A DNA stretch of 64,000 bases from Nocardia sp. NBC_00565 (lineage in GTDB: Bacteria; Actinomycetota; Actinomycetes; Mycobacteriales; Mycobacteriaceae), in assembly GCF_036345915.1 (NCBI RefSeq), contig NZ_CP107785.1:5084001-5148000 (forward strand), given 5' to 3'. Shown here in pieces: positions 1 through 10,708 of the stretch (position 1 is the stretch's first letter; each line of letters opens with the position of its first letter). The position numbers were made by a program, and so were the translations under genes. The notes beneath the pieces were generated by a model, which was given only the letters and a program-made list of their open reading frames with translations, was not told where the DNA came from and ran no database searches.

Positions 1-641
1 CCCTCAACACCCCCGGCAACCGCAGCGCCACCGCCCTCAGGTCCGCCGATGCACTCGGCGACCCGGGAACTTCCGTGTGCCTCGACACTCCCGCCAACGG
101 CCGCGCCATTGCCCGCCGCGGCGAGGACAAATCCGGATTCGTCCACACCACCAGCCACCTCCGCAGATCCCGAAAGAGCAGCGCCACAGTCCACCGATCC
201 GCCTGTGCACTCGGCGACCCGCGTACTTCCGTGTGCCTCGACACTCCCGCCAACGGCCGCGCCATTGCCCGCCGCGGCACGGACATATCCCGAGCCGTCC
301 ACAGCGCCACCTGCGGCCACCTCTGCAGATCCGGCAAGAGCAGCGCCACGGTCTGCCGATCCGCCTGTGCACTCGGAGGCAGACGCACGTCCGCATACCT
401 TCTCAACACCCGCAGCGGCGACGTCGTTGTCCATCGCTGCGTGGGCACATCCCAACGCATTCACGCCGCCACCTGCGGCCGCTTTCGCTGGCCGGGCAAC
501 AGCAGCGCCACCGTCCGCCGACGCACCCGCGCTGCACGACCTAGCGAAGACAACCGTCGTCTGTGCACCACCCGGCACGGGAATCGCTGTTGCGCCCCCA
601 TCTTCAGCCGACGACATCTCGGCCGCCCTTGCCCCGTTCAT
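1..641 (-). CDS. Partial repeat-rich protein downstream of comM (possible extended DprA)
   Basis: An open frame starts at ATG 641-639 and runs off the left edge, so only about 213 N-terminal residues are visible. Its ATG overlaps the TGA of the preceding 54-codon ORF (ATGA), so it is probably translated by coupling within the comM transcript. The visible part is Gly/Ala/Ser/Val-rich and built from about three repeats of 52-54 residues (DNA period about 156-162 bp, roughly 49-540); the two best copies share the stretch AAAGNGAAVGGSVEAHG. No Rossmann or helix-hairpin motif is visible. In related actinomycetes dprA follows comM, so this may be a DprA with a long low-complexity N-terminal extension, or a separate repeat protein. 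That is inference; the remainder lies outside the window. Confidence 0.4.
   Translation of the reverse strand, partial: MNGARAAEMSSAEDGGATAIPVPGGAQTTVVFARSCSAGASADGGAAVARPAKAAAGGGVNALGCAHAAMDNDVAAAGVEKVCGRASASECTGGSADRGAALAGSAEVAAGGAVDGSGYVRAAAGNGAAVGGSVEAHGSTRVAECTGGSVDCGAALSGSAEVAGGVDESGFVLAAAGNGAAVGGSVEAHGSSRVAECIGGPEGGGAAVAGGVE
49..540. repeat. Tandem ~160-bp degenerate repeats
   Basis: Three consecutive units of about 160 bp begin near 49, 208 and 370, each opening with GCACTCGG. The first two are highly similar over their first 70 bases and the third is degenerate. They keep one minus-strand frame open, consistent with a repeat-coding gene rather than non-coding DNA. Confidence 0.7.
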
Positions 642-802
642 CCCACACTCCGATGCTGGAAGGTCAACGCTGCCTGCAGATCCCGCGCACTGCGGAGGTC
701 GGCGGCGCGGACATAGACGTATTCAACGGCGACCGTCACTGGATCGGTCTCGTCGCACACCGCGTCCACGACCGACGGCCCTGCTCTCCAACACGCGCTC
801 AC
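638..802 (-). CDS. 54-residue ORF resembling the ComM C-terminus (partial duplication)
   Basis: This short ORF begins with GTG 802-800, overlapping the comM stop (GTGA), and ends with TGA 640-638, overlapping the ATG of the next gene. Its last 30 residues, ending LRSARDLQAALTFQHRSVG, align with the end of ComM (LRGADCPSAQDILAALNFRQ) at about 13 of 30 positions, and the DNA aligns too. It looks like a decayed tandem duplicate of the comM 3' end that has kept an open frame and coupled start and stop. The first 24 residues resemble nothing I recognise. It may encode a real micro-protein or serve only to carry ribosomes to the next gene. Confidence 0.5.
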   Translation of the reverse strand: MSACWRAGPSVVDAVCDETDPVTVAVEYVYVRAADLRSARDLQAALTFQHRSVG

Positions 803-2307
803 TGCGACCCCCGCTGCCGGAAGTTCAACGCTGCCAGGATGTCCTGGGCGCTGGGGCAGTCCGCGCCGCGGAGGTCGGAGATTGTCCAGGCGACGCGGAT
901 GGCGCGGTCGGCGCCGCGGGCGGAGAGGCGGCCGAGGCGCAGTGCGGTTTCGACGGGGGCGGTGGCTTCGTGCGGTAGGCGGAAGCGTTGGCGGAGGATG
1001 TGGCCGGGGACTTCGGCGTTGGTGGACCAGCCGTACTCCTGCCAACGGTGTATCGCCGCCTGCCTTGCGGTGGCGACGCGGGCACGGACCACCTCGCTGC
1101 TCTCGGCCTCCTCGGCGGCGAAGGACGCGCCCGCGTGGCCGTGCATTTGGACCCAGATGTCTATGCGATCCATCAGTGGCCCGGACAGCTTGCCCAGGTA
1201 GCGGCGGCGGGCCAGCGGGGCGCAGATGCAGTCGACATCGCGGGCTGGGGCACAGGGGCAGGGATTGGCGGCCAGCACCAGTTGGAAGCGGGCCGGGTAG
1301 CGGGCTACGCCGTCGCGGCGCGCGATGCGAACTTCGCCTTCCTCCAAGGGCGTTCGCATCGCTTCCAGTACCTTGGCGCCGATCTCCGCGCATTCGTCGA
1401 GGAACAGGACGCCGCGGTGAGCACGGCTGACCGCGCCGGGGCGGGCGGTCCCGGATCCGCCGCCGACCATGGCGCTGGCCGAGGTCGAGTGGTGCGGGGC
1501 GACGAAGGGCGGCATGCTGATCAGGGGGTGGTCACCCGAGAGGGCACCCGCGACCGAATGGATGGCCGTCACCTCGAGGGCCTCGGATTCGGTGAGGGGC
1601 GGCAGCAGGCCCGGGAGGCGTTGCGCCAGCATGGTTTTGCCGATGCCGGGCGGCCCGGTGAGCAGCAGGTGGTGGCCGCCCGCCGCGGCCACCTCCAGTG
1701 CCCACCGGGCCTCTTCCTGACCGACCACCTCGCTCAGATCGCCACCACAGCGAACGGTGTCGGGCAGGATGCCGTCAGGCTCCGCGAGAACGCCCTCGCC
1801 GCGCAACCACCCGACGACGGTGCGCAGGCTGGCGGCGCCGAAGACCTCGATGCCGTCCACCAGACCGGCCTCGGCCAGTGCGGATTCCGGCACAATCACC
1901 CGCGACCAGCCCGCATTGCGCGCCGCGATCACCGCGGGCAGGATGCCGCGCACCCGGCGGACGCGGCCGTCGAGCGCCAATTCCCCCAGCAATACGGTCT
2001 TTCCGAGCCGATCGGAAGGAATCGCGCCCGCCGCATCGAGCACCGCGATCGCGAGGGCCAGATCGTAGACGCTGCCGATCTTGGGCAAGGTTGCCGGAGA
2101 CAGCGCCAGGATCACGCGGCCGTCGGGCCATTTCTCCCCCGTGTTCGCGACCGCAGACCGCACCCGGTCCCTGGATTCCTGTAGTGCGGTGTCGGGCAAC
2201 CCGACCAGGTGCACCGAGGGCAGCCCCTGCCCGATATCCGCCTCGATCTCGACCAGTTGGCCGTCCACCCCATTCACCGCGACCGAATACGCCACCCCCA
2301 GCGCCAT
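799..2307 (-). CDS. comM: YifB/ComM family Mg-chelatase-like AAA+ ATPase
   Basis: A 502-residue protein of usual length for the YifB/ComM family, a hexameric helicase linked to branch migration during natural transformation in other bacteria. The N-terminal ChlI-type domain (1-170) includes VHLVGLPDTALQESRDRVRS; Walker A is GPPGIGKT (218-225), Walker B is VLFLDE, followed by the C-terminal Mg-chelatase domain with ANPCPC. The start at ATG 2307 overlaps the stop of the upstream gene (TGATG) and gives the family's usual MALGVAYS beginning; a longer frame to 2418 lacks conserved sequence. The gene lies in the usual yraN-comM-(dprA) order. Its 3' end is followed by a short sequence resembling its own C-terminus. 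Confidence 0.95.
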   Translation of the reverse strand: MALGVAYSVAVNGVDGQLVEIEADIGQGLPSVHLVGLPDTALQESRDRVRSAVANTGEKWPDGRVILALSPATLPKIGSVYDLALAIAVLDAAGAIPSDRLGKTVLLGELALDGRVRRVRGILPAVIAARNAGWSRVIVPESALAEAGLVDGIEVFGAASLRTVVGWLRGEGVLAEPDGILPDTVRCGGDLSEVVGQEEARWALEVAAAGGHHLLLTGPPGIGKTMLAQRLPGLLPPLTESEALEVTAIHSVAGALSGDHPLISMPPFVAPHHSTSASAMVGGGSGTARPGAVSRAHRGVLFLDECAEIGAKVLEAMRTPLEEGEVRIARRDGVARYPARFQLVLAANPCPCAPARDVDCICAPLARRRYLGKLSGPLMDRIDIWVQMHGHAGASFAAEEAESSEVVRARVATARQAAIHRWQEYGWSTNAEVPGHILRQRFRLPHEATAPVETALRLGRLSARGADRAIRVAWTISDLRGADCPSAQDILAALNFRQRGSQ

Positions 2308-2663
2308 CAGAACACTGCTTTCAGGTGGTCGATGACCGGCCGGTGGCCGCGGTGCAGCAGCACCGAGATGACATCGAAGCGGATGTCGCGCCACGGACCG
2401 TCCTGTTCGGCCAGCCACACCAGCGCCAGCCGCCTGATCCGCTGCTGTTTATCGAAGGTGACCGCCTCTGCGGGCGTACCGAACTTCGCCCCGGTCCGCG
2501 TCTTGACCTCAACGAAGGCGGTGACGTGGGCGTCCTTGGCGATCAGATCCAGTTCGCCGTACTTGCACCGCCAATTCCTGCCGATGATCTGCATCCCGGC
2601 GGCCTGCAGGAATCGTGCCGCCAGTTCTTCCCCTTGTGCGCCGAGCGCCTGATTGTCTGCCAC
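2307..2663 (-). CDS. YraN/UPF0102 family endonuclease-like protein
   Basis: A 118-residue protein of the UPF0102 family, which has a restriction-endonuclease-like fold. Visible motifs are GAQGEELAARFL near the N-terminus, then GELDLIAKD and VFVEVK-like AFVEVKTRTG, which form the predicted D-ExK metal site. Its stop overlaps the comM start by one base, so the two are translationally coupled, and comM neighbours are typical for this family. The biological substrate is not established; roles in DNA processing or Holliday-junction metabolism are suggested from family context only. Confidence 0.9.
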   Translation of the reverse strand: MADNQALGAQGEELAARFLQAAGMQIIGRNWRCKYGELDLIAKDAHVTAFVEVKTRTGAKFGTPAEAVTFDKQQRIRRLALVWLAEQDGPWRDIRFDVISVLLHRGHRPVIDHLKAVF

Positions 2664-2822
2664 CCGCTCAGCGTGCCCGGGCCGCTCCCCCGACCGAATG
2701 CACCGACCTGCGCGAACAGAAAACCTGTGGATACCCGCTCAGCTGTGGACAACTCTGGCACCCAGCCGTCGTGTGCCGCCGACTTTGTCAGTACCCGATG
2801 CTATTGGGGCACAGCCCGCGAA

Positions 2823-3128
2823 TTACTCCGGCAACCGCAGGTCCGGTTTCTCCAACTCCTCGATATTCACGTCCTTGAACGTGATCACCCGAACATGCTT
2901 CACGAAGCGCGCGGGCCGGTACATATCCCATACCCACGCATCGCTCATGCGCACCTCGAAGTACACCTCGCCGTCGGCGTTCTGCGGCCGCAACTCGACG
3001 GAGTTGGCCAGGTAGAAGCGGCGCTCGGTCTCCACCACGTACGAGAACTGACCGACGATGTCCTTGTACTCCCGATATAGCGAGAGCTCCATCTCGGTTT
3101 CGTATTTCTCCAGGTCCTCGGCACTCAT
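2823..3128 (-). CDS. DUF2469 family protein
   Basis: A 101-residue acidic protein starting MSAEDLEKYETEMELSLYRE, the standard opening of the actinobacterial DUF2469 family that sits between rnhB and yraN. The start at 3128 has a strong Shine-Dalgarno (AAGGAGG about 7 bases upstream); the longer open frame upstream is not conserved-looking. The product is soluble, rich in aromatic and acidic residues, and of unknown function. Its fixed position between rnhB and yraN across mycolic-acid actinomycetes suggests a housekeeping role, which is inference. Confidence 0.92.
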   Translation of the reverse strand: MSAEDLEKYETEMELSLYREYKDIVGQFSYVVETERRFYLANSVELRPQNADGEVYFEVRMSDAWVWDMYRPARFVKHVRVITFKDVNIEELEKPDLRLPE

Positions 3129-3171
3129 CGGGTGGGACGTCCTCCTTCTCGCCGCACTGCGTGTCCTGACA

Positions 3172-3942
3172 TCATCGCGCATGTGCCGCGTCGGTAGCCA
3201 CTCGGCTATCCGGTTCGGCACCTTCGACCAAAACCTCGTCGGCCAGTACCGCGTCGGCATACTCCGCGGCAGTGTTGTTTCGAGCGACCTGCAAGCAGTC
3301 GCTAGCGGCGACCGGCCGCAGCCCCGCCGCTTCCCGCACATTGCGCCAGGATCGGCGGTGCTCACTGCTCGGTCCGAGACGCTCGAGCGCGGCGGTGTGC
3401 TCGGGCGTGTTGTAGCCCTTGTGCGCGGCGAAACCGTAGCCCGGAAAACGCCCGTCCAGTTCGACCATCATCCGGTCCCTGGTCACCTTGGCCAGAATGC
3501 TCGCCGCCGCAATGCAGGCCGCGGCCGCGTCACCGCCGATGACCGGCAGCGACGGCACCGGAATTCCGGGCACCCGGAATCCATCGGTGAGCACGTATCC
3601 GGGCGTATGCCCGAGCCCGGCGACCGCGCGGCGCATGCCCTCGATATTGGCGACGTGAATGCCGATCGAGTCGACCTCCCAGGCCGGAATGACGACGACC
3701 TTCCAAGCCAGCGCCAGCCGGGTGATGACCGGGTACAGCTCCTCGCGCACGGCTTCGGTGAGCTTCTTCGAATCGTCGAGTCCGGCCAGCTTGTCGTAGG
3801 CCTTGGGGGCCAGTAGGCAGGCGGCGACCACCAGCGGTCCGGCACAGGGTCCGCGCCCGGCCTCGTCGACGCCCGCGACCGGACCCAGTCCGCTGCGGAT
3901 CAGCGCCGCCTCGAGCGTGCGCAATCCGCCTGCCCTGCGCAT
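3172..3942 (-). CDS. rnhB: Ribonuclease HII
   Basis: RNase HII cleaves RNA in RNA-DNA hybrids and initiates removal of misincorporated ribonucleotides. The 256-residue product shows the diagnostic VDEAGRG motif (D26, E27), DDSKKL, TDGF with the third acidic residue, and [11 protein letters not shown]. The ATG at 3942 gives the normal N-terminus ([14 protein letters not shown]); an upstream in-frame GTG at 4011 would add 23 non-conserved residues, so the exact start is uncertain. It follows lepB, 97 bases downstream, in the conserved rplS-lepB-rnhB order. Confidence 0.95.
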   Translation of the reverse strand: MRRAGGLRTLEAALIRSGLGPVAGVDEAGRGPCAGPLVVAACLLAPKAYDKLAGLDDSKKLTEAVREELYPVITRLALAWKVVVIPAWEVDSIGIHVANIEGMRRAVAGLGHTPGYVLTDGFRVPGIPVPSLPVIGGDAAAACIAAASILAKVTRDRMMVELDGRFPGYGFAAHKGYNTPEHTAALERLGPSSEHRRSWRNVREAAGLRPVAASDCLQVARNNTAAEYADAVLADEVLVEGAEPDSRVATDAAHAR

Positions 3943-4039
3943 GACGACGCGCGGCGGCCACCCGTTGCCCGCAGGCGCGCCATTAGCCTGTGCCACTCGA
4001 CCCTGCCCCACCGTTCAATTATCCTGCGGCCCGCACCGA

Positions 4040-4804
4040 TCAGTTCGTCTGGGCATCCTGTGCTTTCACCGGACCGATCCGGCTGGGCGGCCAGATCTTG
4101 AAGACCGTCTTGCCGCGCACGTTATCGATCGGAACGGTGCCCTGCAGATTGTCGCTGACGTGGGCCCGCGAGTCGGCGGACTGGTTGCGGTTATCGCCCA
4201 TCACCCACAGATTGCCCTCGGGCACCTTCACCGGACCGAACACCCGGCCCGCGGGATAGGTCGCGTTCTGCTGGCCCGGATACCACGGGTAATCGTTCTT
4301 GACGTACGGCTCGTCCAACGGCTTGCCGTCCACCATGACCCGGCCCTGCGCGTCGCAGCACTGCACAGTCTGACCGCCGACGGCGATCACCCGCTTCACC
4401 AGGTCGTTCTCATCCGGCGGCACGAGCCCGAAGAAGGAGAAGAAGTTCTGCACGCCGCGCACCGCGACATTGCTCGACCGGATCGACTGGTAGCGGGTGT
4501 TCCAGGACGGCGGGCCGACGAAGACTACGACGTCACCGGGCTGCGGCTCGCCCCAGTAGTAGCTCGGCTTCTCGACGTAGATGCGGTCGCCGATGAGCAG
4601 CGTCTCTTCCATCGACTGCGACGGAATGACGTACGGGCGCCCGACGAAACTGACCATCAAGGCCGCGATAACCGCGGCGACGACGATGAGGACCGGCAGT
4701 TCCTGCCAGAAGGGGCGCTGTTTCTTCTTCGCGCGCCGCGAGCGACGGCCCGTACCCTTGTCGTCCGAATCGGACACCGTCATCGACCCACTTTCGTCTG
4801 CCAC
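4040..4804 (-). CDS. lepB: Signal peptidase I
   Basis: Type I signal peptidase, a membrane-bound serine protease that removes signal peptides from exported proteins. A charged cytoplasmic N-terminus (about 1-33, with RRSRRAKKK) precedes one transmembrane segment (about 36-54). The catalytic serine lies in PSQSMEETL (S64) and the general-base lysine in DLVKRVIAVGG (K137); GDNRNQSADSR is the conserved box E. The 254-residue length and single anchor match actinobacterial LepB. It is followed by rnhB and separated from upstream rplS by a perfect 12-bp hairpin, so it may be partly uncoupled from the ribosomal gene. Confidence 0.97.
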   Translation of the reverse strand: MADESGSMTVSDSDDKGTGRRSRRAKKKQRPFWQELPVLIVVAAVIAALMVSFVGRPYVIPSQSMEETLLIGDRIYVEKPSYYWGEPQPGDVVVFVGPPSWNTRYQSIRSSNVAVRGVQNFFSFFGLVPPDENDLVKRVIAVGGQTVQCCDAQGRVMVDGKPLDEPYVKNDYPWYPGQQNATYPAGRVFGPVKVPEGNLWVMGDNRNQSADSRAHVSDNLQGTVPIDNVRGKTVFKIWPPSRIGPVKAQDAQTN

Positions 4805-4815
4805 GCCGAACAGAT

Positions 4816-4852
4816 TAGCCCGGCACCATGACCAACGTCTGGTGCCGGGCTA
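4816..4852 (-). terminator. Hairpin between rplS and lepB
   Basis: A perfect 12-bp inverted repeat (TAGCCCGGCACC / GGTGCCGGGCTA) with a 13-base loop lies between the rplS stop and the lepB start. It has no long U-run, as is usual in actinomycetes, so it could terminate or attenuate transcription from rplS. Confidence 0.6.
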
Positions 4853-4891
4853 CTGAAGAAAACGTGCCGGGTAATCGGCTGTGCTACGCGC

Positions 4892-5233
4892 TCAGCGCTT
4901 TTCCTTGATCTTGGCGGCCTTGCCGCGCAGATCGCGCAGGTAGTACAGCTTGGCCCGGCGGACATCACCGCGGGTCACGACATCGATGTGGTCGATGTTC
5001 GGGCTGTGCACCGGGAAGGTGCGCTCCACGCCGACACCGAACGACACCTTGCGGACGGTGAAGGTCTCGCGGATGCCGCCGCCCTGGCGCCGGATCACGA
5101 CGCCCTTGAAGACCTGGACGCGCTCCTTCGAGCCTTCGATGACCTTCACGTGCACGTTGAGCGTGTCACCCGGCCGGAAGTCGGGGACGTCGCTGCGCAG
5201 CGACTTTTCGTCGACGAAGTCAAGGGTGTTCAT
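4892..5233 (-). CDS. rplS: 50S ribosomal protein L19
   Basis: L19, located at the 30S-50S interface of the ribosome. The 113-residue product begins [20 protein letters not shown] and contains the family signature [20 protein letters not shown] and a basic C-terminus (AKIKEKR). The ATG at 5233 is preceded by an AAGGAT Shine-Dalgarno. It heads the rplS-lepB-rnhB group, as in mycobacteria. Confidence 0.98.
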   Translation of the reverse strand: MNTLDFVDEKSLRSDVPDFRPGDTLNVHVKVIEGSKERVQVFKGVVIRRQGGGIRETFTVRKVSFGVGVERTFPVHSPNIDHIDVVTRGDVRRAKLYYLRDLRGKAAKIKEKR

Positions 5234-5412
5234 TTCATCCTTCTGATGTTTGCGCGAGCAGAGGACCCTGGCGGCACTCGCGTGCTCGACCGGTTCATGC
5301 TCCGAATAAGGGGTGCTCCATGGGCCGAACACACCCAGGGCAACCTCTGCATTGTGCCAGATCGGCGGGTCGTGGGAAAAATCGGCCCTGCCGACTCCGT
5401 GAGAACCCCCGC

Positions 5413-5598
5413 TCAGCGGGTGGCCGCCCGATGCACGGCGGCCGCGAGCCGATCGTTCTCCGGTGCGCGGAACACGGAGGCCGCACGCCGCCGAGTGTAG
5501 CCGTAGGCCAGTCCGCTGCGCGGGTCCGCGAAGCCGTCGCAGCCCACCGCACCGGTATGGCCGAAGGTGTGCGCGATGGTGTGCATATTCGGGTCTGC
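5413..5598 (-). pseudogene. Serine hydrolase / beta-lactamase-family C-terminal remnant
   Basis: After the stop of the DoxX-like gene, the same frame encodes about 57 residues from an ATG at 5586: [19 protein letters not shown], then AYGYTRRR. This matches the C-terminal part of EstB/beta-lactamase-type serine hydrolases, where an FGH-GA-G--GFADP stretch precedes a GYxxNR segment. The catalytic SxxK and YxN parts are absent, so only the tail of a once longer gene survives. No promoter or good ribosome site is seen, so it is probably not expressed. Confidence 0.6.
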
Positions 5599-6018
5599 TC
5601 AGGCGACCTGCCGACGCAGCAATGCCAGCGGATTTCGCTTCTGCGGGGCGGCCGGGCGCAGTGCCCACGACGCGAGACTGAGGCCCGCGAAACCCAGCGG
5701 CCCGAGCCATGCCTTCGGCTCGTCGCCGACCGCGATGTGGGAGGCCGCCGCGCCGCCGTAGACGAAGGTGAGCCCCGCGTACGCCCATTCCTCGGCGCGC
5801 GGGAAGCCCGGTGCCACGATCGCGGCCACGGCGGCCGCCTTGGCGACGCCCATGATGGTCGCGAAGTACATCGGGTATTCGAGTCGCTGGAAGACCTCGC
5901 GCACGTAGGAGATTCGCGCGAGATCCCAATAGGAGCCGACCACCGTTTCGGTCAGCAGGATGCCGGTGGCGCCCAGGTACACGAGGTGGGCGGGGCGGGA
6001 TGTCTTTCGTAGGTGCAT
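5599..6018 (-). CDS. DoxX-like family membrane protein
   Basis: A 139-residue membrane protein with about four hydrophobic segments (roughly 10-27, 45-70, 80-100, 105-125). The [20 protein letters not shown] beginning and [13 protein letters not shown] are typical of DoxX_2-type proteins. It is divergent from the ECF sigma factor gene starting at 6118. SnoaL-bearing ECF genes often sit next to DoxX-like, carboxymuconolactone decarboxylase or oxidoreductase genes, so it is a plausible target of that sigma factor. I see no matching promoter motif on its own strand. A possible redox role is inference from the family name only. Confidence 0.8.
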   Translation of the reverse strand: MHLRKTSRPAHLVYLGATGILLTETVVGSYWDLARISYVREVFQRLEYPMYFATIMGVAKAAAVAAIVAPGFPRAEEWAYAGLTFVYGGAAASHIAVGDEPKAWLGPLGFAGLSLASWALRPAAPQKRNPLALLRRQVA

Positions 6019-6061
6019 AGCTGTGTGACGGATGGCAGCCCGCGAAGGTAACGAACGCCTT

Positions 6062-6088
6062 TGTCACACTTGCGGCGTTCGTTCCGTC
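6062..6088 (+). promoter_or_regulatory. ECF41-type promoter upstream of the sigma factor gene
   Basis: TGTCACA at 6062-6068 and CGTC at 6085-6088 are separated by exactly 16 bases. This is the motif I recall as the autoregulatory promoter of ECF41-type sigma factors (TGTCACA, 16 bases, CGTC). It lies 30 bases before the GTG start of the sigma gene, which suggests autoregulation. Confidence 0.7.
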
Positions 6089-6117
6089 ATGTCTTCGAGC
6101 GATGTCGAGGAGACGCT

Positions 6118-6999
6118 GTGGACGAACACGATTTTCTGGCCGGCCGATTCGTGGCGCACCGCGCGCACCTGATCGCGGTGGCCTATCGCATGCTCGGTTC
6201 ACTGAGCGAGGCCGAGGATGCGGTGCAGGAGGCCTGGTTACGGCTGTCCCGGGTCGATACCGCCGAGATCGACAATCTCGGCGGGTGGTTGACCACGACC
6301 GTCGGGCGGGTCTGCTTGGATATGTTGCGTTCGCGCAAGATGCGGCGCGAGGAGGTCTTCGAGGCCCACCTGCCCGATCCGATCGTCACGACCGAAGACG
6401 GCACTCAGCCGGAACAGCAAGCGGTACTCGCGGATTCGGTCGGGCTGGCATTGCTCGTCGTGCTGGACTCGCTGAATCCCGCCGAGCGCGTGACCTTCGT
6501 ACTGCACGATATGTTCGCGGTGCCCTTCGATCAGATCGGTCCGATCATCGGTAAGTCCGCGGCCGCGGCAAAGATGATGGCCAGCCGCGCCCGCCGTCGC
6601 GTTCAAGGTCGAACGCCGCGCCCCGACCGGGACCTGCCCCGCCAACGCCGGGTCGTCGACGCCTTCCTCGCGGCCGCCCGCGGCGGCGAATTCGAGGCGC
6701 TACTGGCCATTCTCGACCCCGACGTCGTGCTGCGCGCCGATGCCGGCGCCCTCCTGCCCGGCGGCATGCAGGTGCTGCACGGCGCGGCGGCCGTGGCCGG
6801 TCGACTCGATACCTTCCGCCGCGCAGCCAATGCCACTGTCTCGCAGCCGGTTCTGATCAACGGCCTGGCCGGCCTGCTCAATACCATCGACGGCAGAACA
6901 GTCTCCCTACTGGCTTTCACCATCGTCGACAACAAAATCGCCGCCATCGACCTCCTCTCCGACCCTGCCCGCCTCCCCCAAAACGCCCCGGCCCCGTGA
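6118..6999 (+). CDS. ECF RNA polymerase sigma factor with C-terminal SnoaL-like domain (ECF41/ECF56 type)
   Basis: A 293-residue alternative sigma factor. Sigma-2 (about 8-75) includes [20 protein letters not shown] and sigma-4 (about 110-165) includes [19 protein letters not shown] followed by [19 protein letters not shown]. Residues from about 175 form a SnoaL/NTF2-like domain ([20 protein letters not shown]). In this class the extra domain replaces an anti-sigma factor and tunes activity. The GTG at 6118 follows a GAGGAGA ribosome site. I do not see the DGGGK motif common in ECF41, so it may belong to the related ECF56-like group. Its own promoter motif lies just upstream. Confidence 0.9.
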   Translation: MDEHDFLAGRFVAHRAHLIAVAYRMLGSLSEAEDAVQEAWLRLSRVDTAEIDNLGGWLTTTVGRVCLDMLRSRKMRREEVFEAHLPDPIVTTEDGTQPEQQAVLADSVGLALLVVLDSLNPAERVTFVLHDMFAVPFDQIGPIIGKSAAAAKMMASRARRRVQGRTPRPDRDLPRQRRVVDAFLAAARGGEFEALLAILDPDVVLRADAGALLPGGMQVLHGAAAVAGRLDTFRRAANATVSQPVLINGLAGLLNTIDGRTVSLLAFTIVDNKIAAIDLLSDPARLPQNAPAP

Positions 7000-7050
7000 G
7001 AATGCGCTGGTGCGGGGAAACGTCGAGCCGACCTGCACCAGCGAATGCTC
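6998..7050. repeat. Dispersed hairpin element, copy 1
   Basis: Imperfect palindrome that starts inside the sigma factor stop codon: left arm GAGAATGCGCTGGTGC and right arm GCACCAGCGAATGCTC around a short loop. Closely related sequence occurs at 42641-42664 and 45767-45821. Its position right after a stop codon suggests a terminator-like or REP-like element. Confidence 0.75.
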
Positions 7051-7158
7051 GTTGATGGCGGACGCTCTGGACGAGCGTTGGACTGGGCGGGTTCGGTTCC
7101 GCTGCGGCGTGGTCGGGCTGGTGCCTGCGGGTCGGTGCCGATGCGGTGGGTGCGGCGA

Positions 7159-8028
7159 TCAATCTTGGCGGGAGTGTTCGGCGGGTAAGGGCAGGTGCCA
7201 GTGATGTGGGGCGGGTGGGGCGGGGACGACTGTGCGGGCCAATTCGGCCTCGGCGGCCTCGCGGACGTGCACTACGTCGGGTTTTCCGGCGACCAGATCC
7301 TGGACGAAGATCTTGGCTCGGATCACTGGTCGTCGGTATCGGCGTTCGCGGACGATCGCCCGGTACATCAGTCGCCGCCGGCCCGGATAGCGCCAGCGCG
7401 CCCATGGTGCGCCCGGCCTGCTCAAACGCAGTGCGCCGACTACGAGCAGCGGCAGGAAGAACATGCCGAACAGGCCGGTCCAGATCTTGCCCTTGGCGAT
7501 GACGATCGCCGCCAACGCCAGATTCACCACGGCGAACGCGACGATGAAGATCCGGACCCCGGTGCTCGGGTCGCGACGGAAGTCGTTGATATCCAACAAC
7601 CACAGCGGGTGGAAGCCGAGCAACAGCAGTCCCGTCACCGCCAGCGCGACGAAGACCGCGTCGACCGAGGTGCGGCCCTGTTCTTCCCAGTACACATCAC
7701 GCAGATAGAAGATCAGCGCGAATTCGTCCAGGGTCAGCGCGGCGCCGACACCGAAGGCGGCGGCCAGCAGACTCGCGGTGAGGGTGTCGGCGTTCTGGTA
7801 CAGGGTGACCATCCCGATGCCGGACAACAGCACCATGATGACCCCGAACACCATGTGGTGGATGTGCACACCGCCGGAGCGCAGATTTCCCGGCCACCAG
7901 CGGACCTGCTTGCGGATCATCCGGACGCTGAGCCGGATCAGCAGGAAGCCGACGATGAACCCGAGGAGAAAGCACAGCAGCGGCAGGCGGCCATGCGCGA
8001 TCACATCTTCTTCGAGCCATCGTCGCAT
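7159..8028 (-). CDS. Multi-pass integral membrane protein of unknown function
   Basis: A 289-residue protein with about six hydrophobic segments (about 17-35, 58-78, 83-105, 122-143, 160-178, 183-200) and a basic C-terminal cytoplasmic tail. Notable motifs are GGVHIHHMVFGV and LTLDEFALIFYLRDVYW, where clustered His, Asp and Glu could bind metal or catalyse a membrane reaction. I recognise it as a conserved actinobacterial membrane protein but cannot name a function. It is downstream of tex on the same strand with a 30-base gap, so it may be in one transcript with it. The tail after about 230 (RERRYRRPVIRAKIFVQDLV) is predicted soluble. Confidence 0.8.
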   Translation of the reverse strand: MRRWLEEDVIAHGRLPLLCFLLGFIVGFLLIRLSVRMIRKQVRWWPGNLRSGGVHIHHMVFGVIMVLLSGIGMVTLYQNADTLTASLLAAAFGVGAALTLDEFALIFYLRDVYWEEQGRTSVDAVFVALAVTGLLLLGFHPLWLLDINDFRRDPSTGVRIFIVAFAVVNLALAAIVIAKGKIWTGLFGMFFLPLLVVGALRLSRPGAPWARWRYPGRRRLMYRAIVRERRYRRPVIRAKIFVQDLVAGKPDVVHVREAAEAELARTVVPAPPAPHHWHLPLPAEHSRQD

Positions 8029-8058
8029 GGCCGCCTACAAACCTCCGCCCGTATCGCC

Positions 8059-10581
<2,523 letters not shown>

Positions 10582-10708
10582 GCCCGAGACACTACCGTTG
10601 TCACCTGACAAACGGCCCACGCCCAGGTAAACCGGCCTGCTCATGCCCGACTTACGCCATGTCAGCGATGGTCGGGCAGGTCGAGGATGGCCTTGGACAG
10701 CTCGCACT

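Noticed and set aside
49..540. CRISPR array at the left edge
   Set aside because: Units of ~160 bp without short repeat/spacer pattern; they keep a reading frame.
49..978. Three long plus-strand frames over the left-edge repeats
   Set aside because: All three are open because of high GC; the minus-strand frame is linked by start/stop overlap to comM and is preferred.
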